From contig NMRB01001629.1 in NCBI GenBank assembly GCA_002633025.1, forward strand, positions 74,486 to 138,485: a stretch of 64,000 bases of DNA. The letters run 5' to 3'. Origin of the DNA: Notospermus geniculatus. Lineage: Eukaryota; Nemertea; Pilidiophora; Heteronemertea; Lineidae. The position numbers were made by a program, and so were the translations under genes. This document shows, one piece after another, positions 1 to 11,132 of this stretch (position 1 is the first letter of the stretch; every line of letters begins with the position of its first letter). The notes under the pieces were generated by a model. That model was given only the letters and a program-made list of their open reading frames with translations, was not told the origin of the DNA and searched no databases.

Positions 1-729
1 TAAATCTATCCAAAAAATATTTTGTAACATTAATCATGTTTATCCTTAAATTCTTCGGGAGACCCATTTTCTGAAAAAAAGGGCAATGTACATACCCCCC
101 TGGTTTCCACCCTAATTAACCTAGGGACCCAAAAGTTTGTGAAAAACTGCAGAAATATGTCTTCTACACATTCAATGCAAAAGATGTTGCCATTCTTTGA
201 AATATGACATTCCTAAGGGTGTATTTTGATGGAAGGGTCATTTTTGGGGGTTGAAGGGTCGGTCTGTATTGTGACCCTCGTCACCCCCAGCCGAAAGGCA
301 TATTGTGATTTTTGATAAAGAAATTGAATAGCATACACACCAAGCTTCATTTTGATGGTTAGTTTGTTCTCCTATCTTAAAAACTTCCGGAGATATAGGC
401 ATTTTGGTTTGGCCTACCCCCAAAATATGAGTCGTTTTAGAAATATCCATTTTTGCACAAAAAGGGTTAAAACAGGCTTATAAGGAAAAATCTGAGGTGG
501 CATCCACCCTGGCACAATGCACCGCCCCACGGGCCAACTATCCACGGTGGATGCCACTCTGTACTACAAAATGATTTTGATTTTGTCATTTTGGGTTTCT
601 GCCTCTCTACTATAATGTCGGCCAGCATTGCAAACGACATCATTGACCGATTCAGGCCAAAGGGTCAATAAACGTCAACACTGACGTCAATAGTAAGACT
701 GGAAATTCCCCAAGCGGAACAAAATAGAT
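1..729. other. No gene recognised
   Basis: No convincing coding exon, RNA gene or inverted repeat was seen here. The one open frame (238..450, minus) has no recognisable motif and looks like chance. Confidence 0.5.
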
Positions 730-1025
730 TACTATAGTCTGACTCAGGCTACAGGTGACATCAAAGGAATGTTTGGTACGGGAAATAGACCATTCACTGA
801 CCACAAGTAAAATCCAAGGAAAACCACATGCTCACTTTGATAGGGCATTATACAACGGCTATTAGAACCCGGGATTAGAACACTCTATATTCAATGGCTA
901 TTAGAGACCCTGTCCATTTGGATTATTTGGGTCTATTAAGAAACCACAGTTCATGTCACATTTCCCAGAACTCGCATAACTCAAATTCCTTTGATGTCAC
1001 CTCTAGCCTGAGTCAGACTATAGTA
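730..1025. mobile_element. Small MITE with 41-bp inverted repeats
   Basis: Bases 730..770 and 985..1025 are near-perfect inverted copies, beginning TACTATAGTCTGACTCAGG at the left end. No coding sequence lies between them. The structure fits a non-autonomous DNA transposon of about 296 bp. No target duplication could be fixed. Confidence 0.75.
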
Positions 1026-1135
1026 CATTGACCGCCAAGGATTTCCCTCTTAAAACCACTTTCCTTGGCGATATTTTGACAACTTCATCCACTATACAAT
1101 CCATCATCCAGTAATCACCTTACACGGGGAACACT

Positions 1136-1621
1136 AAGTAAGAATATATATACTGTATAGTATGCGATAATCGGTCGGCCCGCGAAACGTGTTCGAATGG
1201 AAAATCGTTGAATATTCAGGTTCAGGGTAATTATTGATCAACCGGTCATCCGCGAGAATGGGGCCGTATGCATAAAACATCTTAAGTGTAAAATTTCCCT
1301 TAAACTATTGTTCCAAAGAAAAGATAAGGGAAATTTTACACTTAAGATTTTTTATGCATACGACCCCAGGCCTACTCGTTTGCATTCACTGCTTGCATGA
1401 ATGACCATCATGTCACATTTCTTCGTTGTCCAAGGCCTACTCGCTACAAGAAAGACTAATAGCGCACCTGCAGAAAATTCATTTGAATTGACATGTTGTT
1501 GTATGGAGCCTATGTGTAATCAACTTAACTAGGCCCAGAACGCGGATATTCAACGATTTTCCATTCGAACAAGTTTCGCGGGCCGACCGATTATCGCATA
1601 CTATACAGTATGCTTACTTAT
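1136..1621. mobile_element. MITE with ~80-bp TIRs and a nested hairpin
   Basis: The arm at about 1136..1218 is inverted at about 1545..1621; the shared core includes CGATAATCGGTCGGCCCGCG. Inside it is a second hairpin, 1259..1311 against 1325..1370, with the core CTTAAGTGTAAAATTTCCCT. The inner hairpin looks like a separate MITE inserted into the outer one. No open frame is present. Confidence 0.8.
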
Positions 1622-2477
1622 ATATAGAAAATATAGTGTACATGTAACTGTCCGTGTAGAATCAAAGAGAGCGTTCCCATATCGCTTTCGGTTTGAACCG
1701 ATTATTCATTCATAAGCGACAAACACATTCACGTGCTTGCACTGTAGGCCTACCTCTGTAGCAGTCACTCGCCTGATTATGTAGTAAATGGTACCATCTC
1801 CGATACCAATTAGATCTTTCGTATTCCTTGGGGCGTTGAGAAATGAGTTCACATCGACGTGTTCAATGGTCAGGTCCAGATCTGAGCCAAGGCATTTTCG
1901 TGATGGGGAGCATGCCAGTCTGAAACCATGGCACGTCTTCGATACCTGTCGAACGGGTGAATGAAACCCCAGGGCAAGGCAGAAAATGATCAGCCGATCC
2001 GATTCCCTTATCACGTTATTGTAGAACAACACCTGGAGTCCTTGAGCTGGAATTTCCAAGACGTAGCCGTCAGGAGGACCACAATGAGAATAGTGATACC
2101 TACTGCTGAACCAATGGAAGATCACCAACTGTTTACGCCCGTCAATTGTACCTACTATAAAGTAAATGAAATCATTGCCAACAAAGTATGAAGAATAAGC
2201 GCTGCGCTCGGTGTTGATTTCAATAGCTTTCCCTGCCCTTAAGTTTACCAGCTCGCCGCTTTCATTTAACCGCAGCTTGTACATTCTGATAACAGGGCGG
2301 TTGTATCTTTGACAATTTATTACTAACATGTCCTCTTGAAATATCACGCGTTTGGATATTATGTACTTAGACCAGACGCAGGGATCTTCTTTTGGTATTT
2401 TTATCAACATTCTATTTCGACCAAGTTTAAAGCTGACGTGAACGAACAAATAGCCCCCAAGCGACGAGCAAGTCATT

Positions 2478-2550
2478 TAGGTGGGATTCGAACCGTCGAC
2501 CTTCTCATTTGTAATCCACCACTCTAGCCACTCGGCCAACGAGCCAGCTG
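2478..2550 (-). repeat. tRNA-derived (Pol III box A/B) sequence
   Basis: On the minus strand there is a good box A (TGGCCGAGTGG) and a perfect box B (GGTTCGAATCC) at tRNA-like spacing. No acceptor stem pairs at the ends, so this is a tRNA-derived remnant or SINE promoter and not a functional tRNA gene. Confidence 0.6.
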
Positions 2551-2651
2551 ATAGAGGCATGACTTGTGTTTGCCATAGACGTAGGCCTTCGACTTACGTA
2601 ATAATACTACGAATAAGAAAAAAAACATGAGAAGTCTTCCAACAAGTTCGA

Positions 2652-2715
2652 TGGCCGAATGGGGAAGACGGTGGAACAGAGATAACACGGCGCGTATTCG
2701 ATTCCCAGCTGGGTC
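2652..2715 (+). repeat. Second, degenerate tRNA-like sequence
   Basis: A box A-like word (TGGCCGAATGG) is followed by a box B-like word (TATTCGATTCCC) on the plus strand. It is more degraded than the minus-strand copy about 110 bp away in the same element. Confidence 0.4.
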
Positions 2716-3369
2716 AAATATTTTTCTTTCAAAAAAGTGTTCAGCGGGAGCTCACCAGAGAATGTTGACACCTCGACAGCTCGAAGACGAATAAGGTGGC
2801 GCCCTCCTGGCCTCGTGGGGTCTATCATGTTCTGAGCCTTCGTTTGAGGTGTTTGCAGGGCGTTTGCAATTCTCTTGCTCGTCGCATGGGGGCTTTTTGT
2901 TCGTTCACGTCAGCTTTAATGTCAAAAAGACGAAAAGTAACTCTCACTCGTTCCTTGATGCAAGAAAATACCACATACTTCTCCTGGATAAGATATCGAT
3001 TTGCAAGCTCGATAATTGGGAAATGATGCAGACGAAATGTAATACGAAACGTTGCGTTGTAGACAATTCGAAAGTTCACTCTCCAGCTTAAGCGATGATA
3101 AACGTGCACTTGAAAATCTTGCTTCCATTTCATTTTATAGAAGGCCACGACGTCCCCAGTCTGTTTACCAAATGACATACAAATTCGTTCACTTTTGTCT
3201 AGTTCGAATATCACTGGTGGAACAAATCTAGCTTTTGCTCCGTGTTTGTACTTTACAGAAGAACTGTCCTTGTAGACGAAACACGATTAGACTTTATCCT
3301 TACAACACAAAAATCCTTATATATCGGGAACACTTCGGATAAACTAATCAGGCCATAGCTGTTCAAAAC

Positions 3370-4326
3370 CTAATTTGTTGATATAACAAGTGAGTAAATA
3401 GCTGCATACTTTGCATACGGATTTTGAGGGTTGCAGCGAACGACGTGGAGATTTCCTCCTTTGCCATTAATAAGTCTGAACTGCATAACCTTATTTTTCT
3501 CGAATATGACATTGGTTTTGAAGAAAAGAAGGGGTGTTTTCCATATCAGCTTTGGAATTCGTTGTTTACAGAGCATGACGAAGCCTGACTTGACAGAAAC
3601 CAAATTGGAGGAAGCACCAACACAAACGATGAAACTGAGCTGATTGTTACGGTTTGACATGGGCCCACAATCTCTGGAGTTGTAAAGGTTACCCAGAAGG
3701 AAGTTGTATTTAATGTATGATCTGTACATATTAGAAAATTCGTATAAATATACCTTCAGCACCTGATGATTATGGAGTAGGAAGGAACCAGCTAGTAAAT
3801 GGTCGGCACCGAACCAAATAGGCACAAAACGGTTTTGATTATGAAAGTAACGAATTACGGTCCTGTTTGTCAATTTTAAAAGCGGCTTGAGGCCTGGTAT
3901 AAAGGAGTAATCAAAACGTCCAATCACTGGCTCTTTGTCATCACAGAAACAAAGTGCTTTTTCACCAAACTCAAGTTTGGCAGTATATTTTGGCGCTATC
4001 TTTTCGACACATCTTACTGAATCTGATGAAGGAAACAAAAGACGTCCGTTCACCTGACCGTTCTTGTAATCATACAAGTAAACCTTTCCTTTACTTAAGA
4101 ACAATAGAAATTTCTCATAAACGCCTTTCAGGTATACAAAGCCAATCGGGGAAAATGAAGATTTATACTTGACTCTGTAAACATGTTCAAGAGGATCGTA
4201 TTCATAGATGGAAAAGTAAATATCACCTGATCCGGCACCTCGGATGGCAAGCAGATAGCCCCAGTCAGCATGAGAAAGAACAAGTGAGCGGCTTGGTGGT
4301 ATGAGAACCACGGCTTGACCCTGCCT
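3370..4326 (-). CDS. Unrecognised gene A, large terminal exon (~313 codons)
   Basis: A long minus-strand frame of about 313 codons ends in TAG at 3370..3372. The stretch is rich in Tyr, Phe and Lys with regular hydrophobic strands, which would suit a beta-propeller or similar, but no signature repeat is clear. The upstream end runs through a GTG codon to a possible splice acceptor (AG near 4326), so this is probably a last exon whose first exon lies upstream or is missing. The C-terminal half weakly resembles gene B (a pattern of two hydrophobic strands, then Gly/Ser, then a hydrophobic strand), so the pair may be diverged tandem duplicates. Function unknown. Confidence 0.55.
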   Translation of the reverse strand, partial: RQGQAVVLIPPSRSLVLSHADWGYLLAIRGAGSGDIYFSIYEYDPLEHVYRVKYKSSFSPIGFVYLKGVYEKFLLFLSKGKVYLYDYKNGQVNGRLLFPSSDSVRCVEKIAPKYTAKLEFGEKALCFCDDKEPVIGRFDYSFIPGLKPLLKLTNRTVIRYFHNQNRFVPIWFGADHLLAGSFLLHNHQVLKVYLYEFSNMYRSYIKYNFLLGNLYNSRDCGPMSNRNNQLSFIVCVGASSNLVSVKSGFVMLCKQRIPKLIWKTPLLFFKTNVIFEKNKVMQFRLINGKGGNLHVVRCNPQNPYAKYAAIYSLVISTN

Positions 4327-5100
4327 AGTTAATCTGTAAGATTGCTGTATGAAATCCGGCGATTCAACTTAATTTGGGGTTTCTTTTAAACGTAGGTGGT
4401 TCCTTTATTCGGAAATGGTATCAGTGACGGAACAGGGTGGCGAACCTTCATATACAACAAAAGCTCATTTTAGCAAACCGCGAGTCTTATCAGTACATAT
4501 ACGAAGACAAAGTGCCCATCTACACGGAAATGATTTTAAAAAGAACACAATACTGGGTGTAAAAAAAACACGACGCACTTAAAACAAGAGAAGGACATCG
4601 GAGCGATGTCAATGGTTTCCGATGAGAAGTTTACTACTCTAGAGCTGGTTAACTGTGACCTTGATCTCTGACCTTGAGAACTATTGCGTAACTGGAACAA
4701 GGATCTTTGATTAAACCTATAGGGGATGGTTAATGCAGGCTTCTATTTACTTTTCCCCTGAAATTTTGAGTCGATTTGCATTTTGGAACTGTTTGACCAT
4801 GACCCTGACCTCTGACCTTAAAGGTCATTGCGTAATCCGAAAGGGTATCCTTGATAACCTAGATGTACCGGTACGTGGAAAGTTTTAGGCTTCCACCATC
4901 ACCGGTGGAAGCCTAAAACCTCACCATAACGTTAATGAATGTACCCTGTTAGCCAGTGTCCGGCGAATTATAGTGACATTCTGTAACATTACAACAGTGG
5001 TGTCAACGGTTGTCCGCCCTCATTTACGTGAAAGGTTTCCCCTGTGTTAAATGTGAAACTTTCCCCAGTGAGGATGTAATCACAAAATTTACACCTGGAT
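4327..5100. repeat. Non-coding; two diverged ~144-bp direct units and a short hairpin
   Basis: The stretch from about 4650 repeats after 144 bp: GACCTTGATCTCTGACC at 4657 against GACCCTGACCTCTGACC at 4801, followed in both by a variant of TTGCGTAA. A perfect small hairpin (GTTTTAGGCTTCCACC and its complement) lies at 4879..4920. No gene is seen. Confidence 0.5.
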
Positions 5101-5109
5101 TTCCCACAT

Positions 5110-5502
5110 TTTTATTTTGGTCACTTTTGGTTTGGAATCAGATGTTTTAAATAATGCTTTTGTAAGAATTCTTTTTAAACTTGGGGNTTGATGGCAATGC
5201 ACTTCAGATGCCTGGGCCTACAGGCCTACCTTGCCCTGTTAGGCCTACCGTAGCTCTACAAAATACATGTAGGCCTAGGCCTCGAGGCCTACACTTGAGC
5301 ATGCAGTTCTCATCTGGACATTAACCCTAACCAAGTTTCAGTCCGACTTGACCCAGATGTTCGCTCGTATGTGCCTCTCTGTAATTACACTATGTCAACG
5401 AGTGAGCACATGGTCCATGGACCATTTCATTTTGGTCACTTTTGGTTTGGAATCAGATGTTTTAAATAATGCTTTTGTAAGAATTCTTTTTAAACTTGGG
5501 GG
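5110..5502. repeat. 75-bp direct duplication flanking an N
   Basis: About 75 bp starting TTTTGGTCACTTTTGG is nearly identical at 5112..5186 and 5428..5502, direct orientation, offset 316 bp. An undetermined base sits at 5187, directly after the first copy. This could be a real duplication or an assembly join. The segment 5340..5420 also matches the sequence flanking the Tc1-like element at 30224..30290. Confidence 0.6.
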
Positions 5503-6500
5503 TTGTGTGTTGGCATTTATTATCTTATTGGTCTCAAGCATTTCTTTGAGTTTTTTTGTCATGTTTCAGAAAGTCTACATGATTCGCAATAACATTGTGC
5601 ATGTTAAGATTAGACGGGTTACAGGTATGCACAAAGCAGATGTCATTTGACTTAGTTGTTTTTTGTTTGGGGGTTCTCAATGTTTGTATATCTATGGCTT
5701 TTGTCCTAGTAAATCCACTTCTTAACCACATTTTAGCGAATTTTTCACGGGAACGACAATGACGTCATTCCAGTTCACGTTTGTCGTTTGCGTTCAAGAT
5801 CTTAGCCTCTCTAATGTGTGCACTCATCATGGAACATGCTCCATCTGCGCGATAAAGTAGGTTGGAAAAAACATGCTACACTTCATGCAATTTAGCCTCA
5901 AAACTATCCATCAAAATCTGCCCAAGTCAATTGAATCACATCAAGAAATGTAACCATTGACATATCCTGCACGACAATAAAAAGTCATGTGAAAAGATTG
6001 AGATAATAAGTAAAAAGTCAATCTCCAGAATTCACAAATTTTCGACCCCAACCAGGGTCTTTTTCAAGTGGAACTTTACAATCTGAAACTCTAGAAAAGA
6101 CTGAGCTGAAACCCGAATAGAACTAACTAACCTGTGTAAACAGGATGAGTAAGCAATTAAGGAAAGAATAGTGTCCAAGCCCCACGGATTGTTGCTGGAC
6201 TTAATTAAGAGAGTGGATGTAATTAAGGAGAAACTGATTTAGCTGAAAGAAACCCTTTTCTTGCGAAGAAAAACCCACAGGGAGTAGACAGTAGGCCGAA
6301 GCCTTTAAAATTGTCCCTCCCAAAAAGTCTGGGTAGCTCCACACTGCCACTACCGCAGACCACTATGACAACAGTCTACGTTGGTCTGCAATCGTGGCAG
6401 CGACAGAAGCTAACCAGACTACACATACTCCTAAAATCAACTTCTAAAAACTTAACCTTATAAAATGAATACAATTTCTTCTTAAAACAATGAGTCTGTG
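5503..6500. repeat. Non-coding; one arm of a dispersed palindrome
   Basis: The sequence at about 6018..6100 (words TCTCCAGAATTCAC and TTTTTCAAGTGGAACTTTAC) is a single diverged arm of the full palindrome found at 21559..21725. The rest shows nothing recognisable. Confidence 0.5.
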
Positions 6501-6561
6501 TCGCTCTTATGACATGGGGAAGATCATTCCAGCACCAAATGTACTTTATCCGCAAAAATTC

Positions 6562-6825
6562 TTAGTTTACCTTTTTCTGAAGCATTCGTGAGCCCTGGTG
6601 AATTTCCAAATCTCCCTTTTCCGCACATCTTCCCAGTGCTTTCGTCAGTTGACAAGAGGTGTCGCTCTTCCTCCAATAGCTGACAGTTTGACATCCCATC
6701 ATTAGACACACGACAAAGCACTCAAGGTGAGTCAATTTTGAACTGTTCAATGACAATTCAACGCTTTTGAAGGCCAAATTGTCCACAACAGCATTGAAAG
6801 TAGCATGTATTTGGGAAAGCACCAT
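6562..6825 (-). CDS. Possible PAN/apple-domain exon
   Basis: The minus-strand frame contains a cysteine pattern C-x3-C-x3-C followed by C-x-L (HLECFVVCLMMGC then TSCQL), with an aromatic in between. This is the core pattern of PAN/apple modules in extracellular adhesion and protease proteins. Only a piece of the domain is present and no flanking exon was found. It may be an isolated exon of a larger gene or a decayed copy. The match is short, so the call is tentative. Confidence 0.35.
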   Translation of the reverse strand: MVLSQIHATFNAVVDNLAFKSVELSLNSSKLTHLECFVVCLMMGCQTVSYWRKSDTSCQLTKALGRCAEKGDLEIHQGSRMLQKKVN

Positions 6826-8311
6826 GATGTTTGTTCATCAATGTATTTATTTATTCAATTATAAGAACTCTTCCGTCGCTTCGCAACATGTGAATGGCGT
6901 TCTAGCTGGTGCAGTACGCTTGCACCTCGCGGGCACTTAAGGCGGGTTGGATAAGGATCATTGTCCTACTGAAGTCTCCAGTTTTATTGTTAAACCAGGT
7001 GTAACGTTTTTCAGTGTGGCCATTTTTCTGTGTGATTCCCATTGTTCGTAACACACTGGGAAACGGACTCGCTGTTTCTCTGTGTGTCGCCCATTGTCAA
7101 GTCGAGTCGCCGCTTATTCCGTCAATCTATTGTAATGTCGCACTGGCACACGGGCCTCACTGAAAAACGTTACACCGGGATTAGGATATATGGCGACAGA
7201 GACCTTGAACGATCAAACATAGGTATAATATAAATGCATACCTCGGTTTTCCAGAATTTCTACTCTGGTATACCTGGTCAAACCACGATACGCGGCCCGT
7301 ACCAGAACGTTTTGCACTGAGTTGTCAAGGTCCACTCATCATGAGGCACACAGCATCTTGTCCAAAGAAGGCCATCGACTGCAGTTTTGGCCTTGTCCCA
7401 ATCCTGTCATCTTTTGCATTAACTCATAATATGAATTAATCTGACCCCTACTTGAGCCCGCCTCCGAGCCAATCAAAACTCGTGAAGCACATCGCCGTTC
7501 GCACTTTGTGTTCTCTTCCCGCACGCATTTTAACAAGGATTTTGATTGGCACGTCGATTTGCCTTCGCACACCGATGATTGGCTGAGGCTCTGAGCTCCT
7601 CAGAAGTGGGAAACGTGATGGATTCAAACCAGGCTAGTTGGGCGTCAGGTCAGATAGACACTGGGGAGAACCAGATGGCACATAGTACATGTAGCAAAAA
7701 TGCATACATCTTCCGAAAGAACTGATCGCACATCCTGTATGAAGTAAAAGATTCAGCGCTTTAGTAAAGATAAGCAAGATGACTTCACCACAGGTACACA
7801 ACACATATCAGTGTGGCCTTTCTTTGGTCTCGTTCCTCTTCATACACTCCACACAAAGCTCTGCTGAAATTGGGCCTCCCAGGCAAGCATGAGGCGGTCA
7901 GAAAACCATTGCCCAATCAGAATGCAGCATTTTTAGGGTGTAAATACTAAATAATTATGACACACTCATTTACAACAATCAAAAATAATAAGAATCTTTC
8001 CTATACATAGGAAGAACCTCTGTGATAAAAATCAGTCAATTTTGGAAAGATGTAAGTGATTTGTAAAGCACAAAACTTTTAAGGTCAAACGGGGTGAAAC
8101 CACGAAAATCTTAATTCTCCAGTTATCCTTGTAATACAGGGAGTGCAACTCGAGTATGGAACAGCCGCACCAGAATCATTGGATGTTCTATATCAGCAGC
8201 GGTTTGTGTGAGTGGATGAAGAGGAGCGAGGTAAAAACCCTGCTGTGGGAGGATGCCGACACATGACAAGAGCCCACCCCAGGTGAGCTAAAAATGATTG
8301 CTATAACTCAC
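6826..8311. other. No gene recognised; small inverted repeat
   Basis: A ~20-bp inverted pair around GGTGTAACGTTTTTCAGTG lies at about 6998..7016 and 7158..7176 and may mark a ~180-bp MITE. Nothing else supportable was seen. Confidence 0.4.
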
Positions 8312-9952
8312 CTAAATTAATATATACCGTAATGCCACATATTTGAAAGGACCATTCCTAGCGTCAGATGCAATATGAAAGGGATGATAATCACACAAGC
8401 TCCTAACTGGAACTACTTTTAGTTGTCCACCTTGATGATCAGAAGCAAGAGCATGTGCATGGAGATGTCTATCATAGTGGTCATCATCTACAACTATGAC
8501 ACACAGGTCAACATTTGTGTCCTCATCTACAATAATGTGCAGAATCACTCCAAAAGAAGCTCCATCATCATTGTATTCCAAGAGAACTGCCATTCCAACT
8601 TTGTATTTTGTACCATCAACAATCACCTAAGAGGCACAGAACCGTTCATCTTGTATGGAGCATCCTAACGTGGCAGCAATCTCTTCTGACCGTTCAAGTG
8701 TGATAATGCAAAGTGATGATCCAGGACCAACTTGAGTTGTCATTTTCAGGATACTTCCTGATGTGAGAGAATGGCAGAATGATTGCTGACTGCGTTGCGC
8801 CAGAGTTTTTGTGATGTTCTTAAAATTACACACAACATGGGCTAGCCTTTTGTACACATTATGGCGTCCTTCAAATCGCATGGCCATCACTCTCACCAAA
8901 GGGCCAATGTCCCTTATGGCTGGGGGATAGTGAACCATAAAATGGTGATTTGGCAACAAACGACTTTCTGGAAACAGTTCCAGAAAGTATGAATGGTGGT
9001 CGTTAAGTTGCTGAAGGTAAACTGTGGCGTGCTTGGATATTTCAGGTGCAGATATTATGTCCATACAGTTGAGCAGCATCAAAAGCAACTCCCAGTATTC
9101 ATTACCTTCTGGCACCAAATCCCCAATGATCAATGGTAGATGTGTTATCAAACACCATGCCTACACAGCGTTCTGTCATGTTGCTGCTGTAGTGTTTTGG
9201 CGGCAAGCCTGGCCGAATGGACTGGGCATGTTCTTTACATCCGAAAATCCATAGTCAAAACTTTCGATTCTAGCATTGAAATCTTCGTGCGTGAAGTGGC
9301 CAGCTTCTATTAAAGCACACTGCACAAGTTTCATTTCAATCATACACACCCCTTCCAACATGTCGTGCATGATATCGAGAACTCTGTTTTCAGTGACATG
9401 GAAATAGTTCAGCTTGTTCAGGGGTGAATCACAGTTCAGCCCAGACTCAGACACTGGAAGATCTAGACCTGCTTCATGGTTCTGTCTATTCCGAAGAATT
9501 GTTGTATCTTCCACTGTTGCACTCTGCATATCATTTCTATGCATTGTGCATATGCGACAAGGATACCGGTAGTTGGCGGTAAATGACTCTACATAGCCAC
9601 AAAGTCCGTCCATTCCTAAATAGTCACCAGTAATTTGGCCGACAACAACCACAACCTTTCCTTGATAAGGTAAGGACTGAAATTGCAATCCTTCAGTCTC
9701 CAAAACTTTCATGTCCTCAATGAATTTGCCACAGATTTTACCAAATCCATACTGTTTGATGTCTTGTGTTTTGCACAGCATCAGGAACAGTCCGAGGGGA
9801 AAATGGCCACTGGGATTGCTTGAAGAGGTTTTCCGAGGAACAGATGGCCACATCTGTACAGTAAGAGTACGATGTGAAACCAGAAGTCTTCTTCGTCCCA
9901 TCACTCGACTTTGTCCGTTAATCTCTGCCGAACAAGACAGCTTACGATCCAA
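8312..9952 (-). pseudogene. Decayed CACTA/EnSpm-type transposase (Tnp2-like)
   Basis: One minus-strand frame runs from about 9952 to 8312 interrupted by stops (TGA near 9176, TAG near 9161, TAG at 8627) with the frame unchanged. The first block holds GDYLGMDGLCGYVESFTANY and a CRIC zinc-like pair, then the motif VLDIMHDMLEGVC. The second block holds LPLIIGDLVPEGNEYWELLL and PNHHFMVHYP followed by MRFEGRHNVYKRLA, typical of metazoan EnSpm/CACTA-related transposases. The last block (about 105 codons) is the C-terminal extension. The N-terminus is missing beyond an in-frame stop near 9960. The only lesions seen are in-frame stops, so decay looks recent. No CACTA ends were identified. Confidence 0.75.
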
Positions 9953-10204
9953 GAAACAAGATTAGCTTGGATAGTCATGGAGGTGACCAGGATTGGTCAC
10001 GCGGGGAGAATGTCTTGGAGGAATGTGTCTCTGAGGATGGCGTTCGCGGCCGGCTCGGAATCCGTGTACGCTTTCAGTATGACGACACCAACGAAACAAG
10101 CATTGGTCACTCACAGAAGTCCACCAGCCGTCGTTGGGTCAAGACCGATTTGTATCCTGTTCCGTTGTCAGGATACGCCGAGATTGCCGTTTCGTTCGTG
10201 TTAA
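9953..10204. other. Short stretch between transposase relic and TTAA element
   Basis: Both strands have open frames here but no motif is recognisable. The sequence ends in TTAA at 10201..10204, the left target copy of the next element. Confidence 0.4.
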
Positions 10205-11128
10205 GGGCTAGGTCCACTCACCAAATTTTCCAAGCCCACTTTTCTGAAATGTCAAATATCTTTAGAACACTACGGTCGTTTTACTTTGCATCTACACCTA
10301 AATTATCAGACGGACAGTGCAACAACTAAAACGACAAATTAGTTTGTGGTCGATCCACTCATTAGCTGAAACAAAGGGTAGAGCTTTCGCTACATAATGC
10401 CGCCTTATTACAAAGAATCAAGAGACTATCTTCTGTATACCAGTAACTTTGGTTTGTATCTATACACGTTAATAAAGTCAGAATTCCAAAATTCGTTTTC
10501 ATTGTTGAGAAAATCTCAATTTTGTGAAAATTTTCTCAAGCTATGCCCTTTATTGGAGGTTTGACAATTCCAGACATGAGCAATAACAATAATTGACTCA
10601 GTGTGGTAACTCAATGGGCTTGTATTGTGGAGTCAAGCAGTCCTGGAATTCTATTCAAATGTCAGGTATGCCAGGGAGGCTTATATAATAATGCCACCGT
10701 ACATTCTAAAAAGAATTGGGCCTACCAGTATGCAGTGCATTGAGTTCAGAGGGTTTAGTCTAGAAACCCTTACTTAGGACTGACATTCAAGCTGAAAATA
10801 ATATTGAGAAAAATAAGCATTTTCATCAGTTTTCAAAACACATTTTGAAATTCTAACTTCATCAACGTGTAGATACAAACCTCAGGTTACAAGTACGCAG
10901 GAAATAAACTCTTTGTTTTTTGTGATAAAGCCACATTATGTACCGAAAGATGAACCATTGTTTTAGCTAATTAGGGCATCAGCTGGTGACAAACGCCACA
11001 TTTTTGTTTTTCCACTGTCCGTCTGGTACATTTGGTGCAGCTGTAGTTCAAAATGGCCAGGGCATTTCAAAGATATTTGACATTTTTAGAAAACAGGACT
11101 CTGAAAATTTGGTGAGTGGACCTAGCCC
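10205..11128. mobile_element. 924-bp TTAA-flanked element with long TIRs
   Basis: TTAA occurs at 10201..10204 and 11129..11132. The ends are inverted, GGGCTAGGTCCACTCACC at the left and its complement at the right. Weaker inverted similarity continues for roughly 300 bp, including GGTTTGTATCTATACACGTT near 10452 and its counterpart near 10866. No transposase gene is present. The structure fits a non-autonomous Kolobok- or piggyBac-like element. Confidence 0.85.
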
Positions 11129-11132
11129 TTAA

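Larger units (their letters stand above)
2427..2919. mobile_element. 485-bp TTAA-flanked MITE inside gene B
   Basis: The target site TTAA is duplicated at 2427..2430 and 2916..2919. The 42-bp terminal inverted repeats are 2431..2472 and 2874..2915, starting AGCTGACGTGAACGAACAAA. It has no transposase. TTAA targets are known for piggyBac and Kolobok; TIRs starting with purines would favour Kolobok, which is an inference. It carries two tRNA-like segments in opposite orientation. Confidence 0.85.
1706..3285 (-). pseudogene. Unrecognised gene B, split in frame by a TTAA-flanked insertion
   Basis: This is a minus-strand reading frame of roughly 360 codons in two blocks, about 3285..2920 and 2426..1706, ending in a stop at 1706. 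The blocks are separated by a 485-bp element flanked by TTAA on both sides. Removing the element plus one TTAA joins the blocks in the same frame with no lost base, at the residues FDI/KLGR, so the exon was continuous before insertion. No known domain was identified; alternating hydrophobic stretches and scattered aromatics would suit a beta-rich fold. It may be a distant paralogue of the neighbouring gene A. The upstream end has an in-frame stop near 3286 and no clear start codon, so the true start may be in another exon. The inserted element introduces extra codons and stops. Confidence 0.55.

Noticed and set aside
2478-2550. Functional tRNA gene
   Set aside because: Box A and box B are good but no acceptor stem or clear anticodon arm can be drawn.
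7339-7572. Cys-rich 77-codon frame
   Set aside because: Cysteine spacing fits no known module and no splice sites flank it.
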